Part shown: positions 1-4,212 of the stretch, piece after piece
Position numbering within the stretch: position 1 is the stretch's first letter
Layout of the letters: the number at the start of each line of letters is the position of its first letter
Source: Verrucomicrobiota bacterium
GTDB taxonomy: Bacteria; Verrucomicrobiota; Verrucomicrobiia; Verrucomicrobiales; DEV007
Length of the DNA: 6,972 nucleotides
NCBI GenBank assembly: GCA_013152075.1
Contig: JAADHD010000329.1
Coordinates: 1 to 6,972 of the forward strand
Direction of reading: 5' to 3'
The notes under the pieces: model-generated
What the model was told of the DNA's origin: nothing
Database searches by the model: none
The model's input: the letters and a program-made list of their open reading frames with translations, nothing else
Position numbers and translations under genes: made by a program

Positions 1-2
1 GC

Positions 3-818
3 TTAAGCAAAAAAGAGCAGCAATGGGAAGCCAACCGAATGGAGGTCTTCGCCGCCATGGTCGATATCGTCGATCAGAATGTCGGACGTCTAGTGGACTA
101 CCTGAAAAAGAAAGACCTCTACAACAATACCCTCTTTCTCTTCTGCTCCGACAACGGTGCCTGCCCTTTCGAACGAACCCGCGGACGAAACCTCAAACCC
201 TGGGATCCCAATTCCTACTGGACCTATGATGCCAGCTGGGCGCACGCTGGCAACACTCCCTTCCGCCTCTACAAACAAAACCAACATGAAGGTGGCATTT
301 CGTCACCGCTGATCGTGCATTGGCCGGATGGATTAAAAAGCAAACCCGGCTCCATCACCAACCAACCCGCCCACTTAATCGATTTCATGGCCACTTTCAT
401 TGATCTCGCAGATGCCAAATACCCTCAGCAAATCGGTGAGCGCACAATTGATCCGTTACAGGGAAAATCATTACTACCAATTTTCAAAGGCGAAACAAGA
501 ACTCCCCACGAGACGCTCTATTTTCACTACGGCACCGACCGCGCCCTGCGTCAGGGCTCATGGAAAATCGCCTCAGCCAAAAGAGGGCGATGGGAGCTCT
601 ACAACCTCGACGAAGATCGCACCGAAATGAACGATCTTTCCTCACAACACCCTGATCGCGTTGACTCGATGTCCAAAGAGTGGTTCCGCATCGCCAAAGA
701 CGTCGAAAGACTAAAGGGAAAAAACATCGCGCCGGTTGGAAAAGACATCAAAAAACTAAACTTCCGCAAAGACACCAGCTCCGGATCGGCAAAGAATAAA
801 GGCCCAACTCGCCCCTAA
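3..818 (+). CDS. Sulfatase (arylsulfatase type), C-terminal part, cut by window edge
   Basis: The open frame runs in from the left edge without a stop, so the Met codon at 39 is internal and not the start. The 271 visible residues match the C-terminal half of alkaline-phosphatase-superfamily sulfatases, which hydrolyse sulfate esters and in this group are usually exported. Visible hallmarks are the conserved MEVFAAMVD...DQNVG helix, the Ser-Asp-Asn-Gly metal-binding motif (Asp-Asn at bases 150-155), and the PFRLYK...HEGGI segment, whose Lys (273-275) and His (285-287) correspond to sulfate-contacting residues in the family. Then comes the small C-terminal subdomain, with its typical 'ALRQGSWKI...WELYNLDEDRTEMNDL' pattern. 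The Cys/Ser-X-Pro-X-Arg site that is converted to formylglycine would lie upstream, outside the window, so activity and signal peptide cannot be judged. A Lys/Ser-rich tail ends the protein. The substrate cannot be predicted. Confidence 0.93.
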   Translation, partial: LSKKEQQWEANRMEVFAAMVDIVDQNVGRLVDYLKKKDLYNNTLFLFCSDNGACPFERTRGRNLKPWDPNSYWTYDASWAHAGNTPFRLYKQNQHEGGISSPLIVHWPDGLKSKPGSITNQPAHLIDFMATFIDLADAKYPQQIGERTIDPLQGKSLLPIFKGETRTPHETLYFHYGTDRALRQGSWKIASAKRGRWELYNLDEDRTEMNDLSSQHPDRVDSMSKEWFRIAKDVERLKGKNIAPVGKDIKKLNFRKDTSSGSAKNKGPTRP

Positions 819-830
819 TTCGTAATTCAA
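816..830. repeat. Two-copy heptamer (TAATTCG, TAATTCA) at sulfatase stop codon
   Basis: Two adjacent 7-bp units, TAATTCG and TAATTCA, begin with the TAA stop codon of the sulfatase gene. They share the AATTC core and the 7-bp period of the much longer array at 3170-3225, so both spacers on the plus strand carry the same kind of short repeat. Two copies alone could be chance. The resemblance to the longer array is what makes them worth recording. Confidence 0.5.
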
Positions 831-908
831 TCCTACTCCCTTCTCACCATTTTTTTCAACATAACAGAGCCAAGTCTGTCTATAGTATTTCCAAGTAAAT
901 CTCAATTC
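819..908 (+). promoter_or_regulatory. Spacer with a weak candidate -10 box before the ceramidase-like gene
   Basis: This 90-bp spacer is AT-richer than the flanking genes. TATAGT at 881-886 matches five of six bases of the TATAAT consensus and lies 22 bases before the ATG at 909. No convincing -35 box is present at normal spacing: TTCAAC at 855-860 is 20 bases upstream and poor. There is a T-run at 850-856 with no hairpin before it, so no terminator is called for the sulfatase. No Shine-Dalgarno sequence precedes the ATG. The gene could be read from its own weak promoter or through from the sulfatase. Confidence 0.25.
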
Positions 909-3071
909 ATGAAAAAACTCCCCTTCTTCACTTATTCCTTAATCATTTACGCTGGCTTCAATTACAGCACGCTTCGAGCGGCGGAAACGACCTTCAAAGC
1001 CGGCGCTGCGGTCGTAAGCGTGAACCCCCAAACATTCCCAGTTCTCATTAACGGCGGCATGACCAGCAAAAGTGCCGACAAAGTGCAAACCGATGTCAAT
1101 GCCCGCGCCCTGGTGCTCGACGACGGAAACCCGGAAAACCGACTGGCGATCGTCATCGTTGACAGTTGCATGATGCCGACCGAGCTGCTGAACGAAGCGA
1201 AAAAACTCGCCGCCAAGAGCACTTCTATTTCACCGGATCACATGCTGATCTCAGCCACCCACACTCACTCGGCACCTTCCAGCTTCGGTTGTCTGGGCAC
1301 CGACGCCGATCCGACTTACCAAGCCCTACTGGTCAAACGACTGGCCAAAGCCATCATCGACGCCGAGAAAAATTTAACGCCCGCTCGTTTTGGCTGGGTC
1401 GTTGCGCAAGCACCCGACCACACCGCGCTGCGCCGCTGGATCCGCCGTCCCGACCGCCTGAAGGTCGACCCTTTTGGCAACTTCACTGTTCGTGCCCACA
1501 TGCACCCCGGATATCTCAGCGAGGAAGCCACCGGTGAATCAGGCCCGGAAGACCCGGATCTCACCCTGCTGTCATTTCAAGCCTTGGACGGACGCCCCAT
1601 TGCGCTCTTTGCCAATTTTTCGATGCACTACTACGGTGACTCAGCGATCAGTGCCGACTATTACGGACTGTTTTCAGAAGGCCTGAAAAAAAGACTCGCT
1701 CCCAAAACCCCCGATGGAAAACCTGATTTTGTCGGTGCCATGACCCATGGTGCCAGTGGAGACATTTACATGCGCGACTACTCCAAACCAGCGCCGAAAG
1801 AAAAACCGCACGACATTCACAGCTACACCGATGGCCTGTTGGACATCGCGATTAAAGCCCACAGCAACATCAAATACGACGACAAAATATCGCTCGCCAT
1901 GGCCGAACGCATCCTACCGCTGAACTATCGCGTGCCTGACAAACAACGACTCGAATGGGCTTTAGGCGTATTGGACAAAATGAAAACCGAAGAGCCCAAA
2001 ACTCTGCAGGAGGTGTACGCACGCGAAGCCGTCCTATTGCATGAAAAGCAAAAAACCAAAATCCACCTGCAGGCAATCCGTATTGGTAACTTCAGCATCA
2101 CCACCACCCCGAATGAAACTTACGCCCTGACCGGTCTCAAACTCAAAGCCTCGACTCCGCTCGACGGCAACATGACAGTCGAGCTCGCCAACGGCGCCGA
2201 AGGTTACATCCCCCCGCCGGAGCAACACCTGCTCGGTGGCTACAATACCTGGCCCGCCCGCTCGGCCGGACTCGAAGTCCAAGCCGAGCCCAAAATCGTC
2301 GAAACCCTGACCCAGCTCCAGGAAGTCGTATCGGGAAAAAACCGCCGCCACTACATCGCCTCACGCGGCCCTGCAGCCGACGCCATCGCCAACAGCAAAC
2401 CCGATGCCTGGTGGCGACTGGATGAATTCGCAGCCCCTGACGCGCTCGATTCCTCACCAAATCACAACGACGCCAGCTACGAAACCGGTGTCGCCTTTCA
2501 CCTCGACGGCCCACGCTCGAACGCTTTCTGCAAAGGTAAGGACCTCAATCGCAGCGCTCACTTTGCCGGAGGGCGCCTACGCAGCCGCATCGCGGATCTT
2601 GGCAATGACTACTCCGCCTCCCTGTGGATCTGGAACGGCATGCCCAATGAAGGACGCCCCTTCACCGGCTGGATGTTCTCCCGCGACAAGGATCACATCC
2701 TCGGCACCCAGGGAGACCACCTCGGCATCGGCGGCACTTCTGGAAATGCAGGCAAACTCGTCATCCAACACGGTGCAGACAGTCAACTCGCTGGAAAAAC
2801 GATCATCCCCCGCTGGACCTGGAGCCACGTCGCCTTAGTGCGTAAAGGCGATCATGTCAGCGTTTTCCTTAACGGAAAATTAGAAATTTACGCCGACCTG
2901 CCCGCCAAGTTCCCCAAAAATTTCAAGCAAATCTTCATCGGCGGCCGCTGCGACAACACCGACAACTGGGAAGGCCGCCTCGACGAAGTCGCCATCTACA
3001 AACGCGCTTTGAGCGTAGCAGAAGTAGCGAAGCTAGCGAAGCTAGCGAAGCTAGCGAAGCTAGCGAAATAG
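909..3071 (+). CDS. Exported neutral/alkaline ceramidase-like protein with C-terminal LamG-type domain
   Basis: This 720-residue protein starts with a signal peptide: MKK, a hydrophobic stretch to about residue 18, and a likely cleavage near LRA-A. Residues 28 to about 435 resemble the neutral/alkaline non-lysosomal ceramidase N-terminal domain, a zinc amidase fold. It contains SATHTHSAPS (115-124) and ANFSMHYYG (235-243), whose histidines fit zinc ligands. GASGD (281-285) lies where the family has its catalytic serine, and PNETY (401-405) and GYIPPPEQ (432-439) fit the Glu and Tyr ligands. Residues 498-706 form a LamG/concanavalin-like domain, from DAWWRLDE to the closing GRLDEVAIYKRALS. The protein ends in a VAE/VAK/LAK triplet-repeat tail. 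It lies 90 bp downstream of the sulfatase gene in the same direction, suggesting a shared extracytoplasmic degradative role. True ceramidase activity is uncertain, because this family is common in PVC bacteria and the substrates there are largely unknown. The start is supported by the signal peptide only, since no Shine-Dalgarno sequence is evident. Confidence 0.88.
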   Translation: MKKLPFFTYSLIIYAGFNYSTLRAAETTFKAGAAVVSVNPQTFPVLINGGMTSKSADKVQTDVNARALVLDDGNPENRLAIVIVDSCMMPTELLNEAKKLAAKSTSISPDHMLISATHTHSAPSSFGCLGTDADPTYQALLVKRLAKAIIDAEKNLTPARFGWVVAQAPDHTALRRWIRRPDRLKVDPFGNFTVRAHMHPGYLSEEATGESGPEDPDLTLLSFQALDGRPIALFANFSMHYYGDSAISADYYGLFSEGLKKRLAPKTPDGKPDFVGAMTHGASGDIYMRDYSKPAPKEKPHDIHSYTDGLLDIAIKAHSNIKYDDKISLAMAERILPLNYRVPDKQRLEWALGVLDKMKTEEPKTLQEVYAREAVLLHEKQKTKIHLQAIRIGNFSITTTPNETYALTGLKLKASTPLDGNMTVELANGAEGYIPPPEQHLLGGYNTWPARSAGLEVQAEPKIVETLTQLQEVVSGKNRRHYIASRGPAADAIANSKPDAWWRLDEFAAPDALDSSPNHNDASYETGVAFHLDGPRSNAFCKGKDLNRSAHFAGGRLRSRIADLGNDYSASLWIWNGMPNEGRPFTGWMFSRDKDHILGTQGDHLGIGGTSGNAGKLVIQHGADSQLAGKTIIPRWTWSHVALVRKGDHVSVFLNGKLEIYADLPAKFPKNFKQIFIGGRCDNTDNWEGRLDEVAIYKRALSVAEVAKLAKLAKLAKLAK
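3015..3068 (+). repeat. Coding 9-bp tandem repeat giving a Lys-Leu-Ala C-terminal tail
   Basis: Six consecutive 9-bp units finish the ceramidase-like gene: GTAGCAGAA, GTAGCGAAG, three copies of CTAGCGAAG, and CTAGCGAAA, followed directly by the TAG stop. In register from 3025 to 3067 the period-9 match is perfect for about 4.8 copies. The encoded units are VAE, VAK and four LAK. The unit length is a multiple of three, so slippage would change tail length by three residues without a frameshift. The grading from diverged to identical units suggests recent expansion of the normal end of a LamG domain. Confidence 0.95.
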
Positions 3072-3079
3072 TCGATACA

Positions 3080-3107
3080 CAATACCAAAGGAAACACTAA
3101 GGTATTG
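3080..3107 (+). terminator. Weak hairpin after the ceramidase-like gene
   Basis: CAATACC (3080-3086) pairs with GGTATTG (3101-3107) to give a 7-bp stem with a 14-base loop, starting nine bases after the TAG stop. It is AT-rich and is not followed by a T-run, so it is at best a poor or factor-dependent termination signal, or an mRNA 3'-end stabiliser. Confidence 0.25.
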
Positions 3108-3169
3108 ATGTGCATACAAAAAACAAAAGTCATAGTTTGTGAACTCTTTTGGACCAATCGATCACATCC

Positions 3170-3225
3170 AATTCCTAATTCCTAATTCTTAATTCTTAAT
3201 TCCTAATTCCTAATTTATAATTCCT
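3170..3225. repeat. Heptamer tandem repeat array, AATTCCT type, eight units
   Basis: Eight 7-bp units lie end to end: AATTCCT twice, AATTCTT twice, AATTCCT twice, AATTTAT once and AATTCCT once. The array stops six bases before the ATG of the PPK2 gene. The 7-bp period gives no reading frame and the units contain TAA in several phases, so it is non-coding. Heptameric short tandem repeats of this sort are known from cyanobacteria and other genomes, usually without an assigned function. The paired C/T variants suggest duplication of 14-bp blocks. Confidence 0.95.
3216..3221 (+). promoter_or_regulatory. Perfect TATAAT box inside the repeat array, just before PPK2
   Basis: The one divergent repeat unit (AATTTAT) and the next unit together create an exact TATAAT. 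Transcription from it would start near 3228, leaving only a few bases before the ATG at 3232, i.e. a nearly leaderless message. That fits the absence of a Shine-Dalgarno sequence before this gene. The region 17 bases upstream (TTCTTA) is a poor -35 box, so this is a candidate only. Confidence 0.3.
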
Positions 3226-3231
3226 CATCCC

Positions 3232-4038
3232 ATGCCATCCCGCTACATCATCAAACCCGGCACTCAGGTTGATTTCTCAAAAATCGACACCAAGGACGAC
3301 GACCTACATCCGGTCGGCAAAGAGGAAGGCAATGCCCTCCTACCCGCCCTCACTGCTCGTCTCGGTGAACTGCAGGAACTTCTCTACGCTGAGAAAAAAC
3401 ATAAGGTGCTGGTCATTTTCCAGGCCATCGATGCCGGCGGCAAAGACGGCACCATCCGCAAGGTGTTCGCCGATACGGACCCAGCTGGCGTAAGGGTGAA
3501 GTCTTTCAAAAAACCTAGCGAAAACGAACTCGAACGTGATTACCTTTGGCGAATTCACTACCGCGTACCGCGTAAGGGCAAAATCGCCATCTTCAACCGC
3601 AGTCACTACGAAGACATCCTCGCCGTCAGAGTGAAAAATCTTGCCCCCGAAAGTGTCTGGTCAAAACGCTACGAGCATATCAATGCTTTTGAAAAAATGC
3701 TGACCGATGAAGGCACCACCATTGTGAAATTTTTTCTACTGATTTCCAACAAAGAGCAAAAACAACGCCTTCAAGCCCGCCTCGATGATCCAGAAAAACA
3801 TTGGAAATTTAATGTCGACGATCTCGACGACCGCGCCCGATGGCCGGAATTCATGACCGCTTTTCAAGACATGATCACTCAAACCAGCACCGATCACGCC
3901 CCCTGGCATGTGATCCCTGCTGACCGCAAATGGCATCGCAATCTGGTCATAACCCAAATAATGATCGATACTCTCGAAGCCCTCGACATGAACTACCCCG
4001 ACGTCGATTTTGACCCTTCAAAGGTCGTTATCGAATAA
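3232..4038 (+). CDS. ppk2: PPK2-family polyphosphate kinase (polyphosphate:nucleotide phosphotransferase)
   Basis: This 268-residue cytoplasmic enzyme has the usual length of single-domain PPK2 proteins, which transfer phosphate between polyphosphate and nucleoside mono- or diphosphates. The Walker A-type loop is QAIDAGGKDGTI (64-75, with Lys71). The Walker B region is IFNRSHYEDIL (120-130), with Arg123 typical of the family. The helical lid contains KEQKQRLQARLDDPEKHWKF (174-193), and the C-terminal HAPWHVIPADRKWHRNL segment is a family signature. The overall pattern resembles the class III group known to act on AMP and ADP, but the class is inferred from general resemblance only. The ATG at 3232 is the only usable start, because an in-frame TAA lies at 3211-3213 and no ATG falls between them. 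No Shine-Dalgarno sequence is visible and a heptamer repeat array ends six bases upstream. Nothing in the neighbourhood suggests a partner gene, so it is probably a stand-alone unit. Confidence 0.95.
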   Translation: MPSRYIIKPGTQVDFSKIDTKDDDLHPVGKEEGNALLPALTARLGELQELLYAEKKHKVLVIFQAIDAGGKDGTIRKVFADTDPAGVRVKSFKKPSENELERDYLWRIHYRVPRKGKIAIFNRSHYEDILAVRVKNLAPESVWSKRYEHINAFEKMLTDEGTTIVKFFLLISNKEQKQRLQARLDDPEKHWKFNVDDLDDRARWPEFMTAFQDMITQTSTDHAPWHVIPADRKWHRNLVITQIMIDTLEALDMNYPDVDFDPSKVVIE

Positions 4039-4091
4039 TCAACGGGCCACCTTCATTCCTGCCATCCAACTCTCACTAACATACTGGCATC

Positions 4092-4106
4092 AGGCACAAA
4101 GTGCCT
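4092..4106 (+). terminator. Hairpin downstream of PPK2, possible terminator
   Basis: AGGCAC (4092-4097) and GTGCCT (4101-4106) form a 6-bp stem with an AAA loop, 54 bases after the PPK2 stop codon. It is followed by CCCCTTTG rather than a clean T-run, so it is a weak intrinsic terminator at best. An alternative stem, ACAAAG (4096-4101) with CTTTGT (4110-4115), would compete with it. Confidence 0.3.
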
Positions 4107-4162
4107 CCCCTTTGTCAGCCTGCGGGCATCGCCCCAGAAAACTCGACAGGAAATATAGTCAA

Positions 4163-4175
4163 ACCCCAAAGGGGT
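4163..4175 (-). terminator. Hairpin downstream of the secretin gene, possible terminator
   Basis: On the minus strand ACCCC and GGGGT form a 5-bp stem around a TTT loop, about 38 bases past the secretin stop codon. It is followed by TTTGACTATATTT, which is only partly T-rich. The position between convergent genes suits a terminator, but the stem is short. Confidence 0.35.
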
Positions 4176-4212
4176 GGCGCTAATCTCAAGACTTAAGGAA
4201 GTTTACAAGCCT

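Larger units (their letters stand above)
4039..4212. other. Convergent intergenic region rich in short inverted repeats
   Basis: This 174-bp spacer between the converging PPK2 and secretin genes holds no credible gene. It contains a 6-bp stem at 4092-4106, a 4-bp GGGC/GCCC stem at 4124-4134, a 5-bp stem at 4163-4175, and a longer-range 8-bp pair, CCCCTTTG (4107-4114) with CAAAGGGG (4167-4174). Several of these are mutually exclusive. The block could be a bidirectional termination zone or a remnant of a small palindromic repeat element. One copy alone cannot distinguish these. Confidence 0.5.

Noticed and set aside
39..818. Reading the sulfatase as a complete 259-residue protein starting at the ATG at 39
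   Set aside because: The frame is open to the left edge, with sulfatase-like residues before this Met, and the catalytic N-terminal half would be missing. It is a window-edge truncation, not a short gene.
848..856. T-run after the sulfatase gene as an intrinsic terminator
   Set aside because: No stem-loop precedes it, so the T-run alone is not enough.
2034..2514. Overlapping minus-strand open frames of 105 and 123 codons inside the ceramidase-like gene
   Set aside because: They lie antisense to a well-supported gene, show no recognisable domain, and have the Arg/Gly-rich composition typical of shadow frames in GC-rich coding DNA.
3015..3225. CRISPR array or phase-variable coding switch
   Set aside because: The repeats are 7 and 9 bp tandem units without spacers, so this is not CRISPR. 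The coding repeat has a period divisible by three, so it cannot switch the frame.
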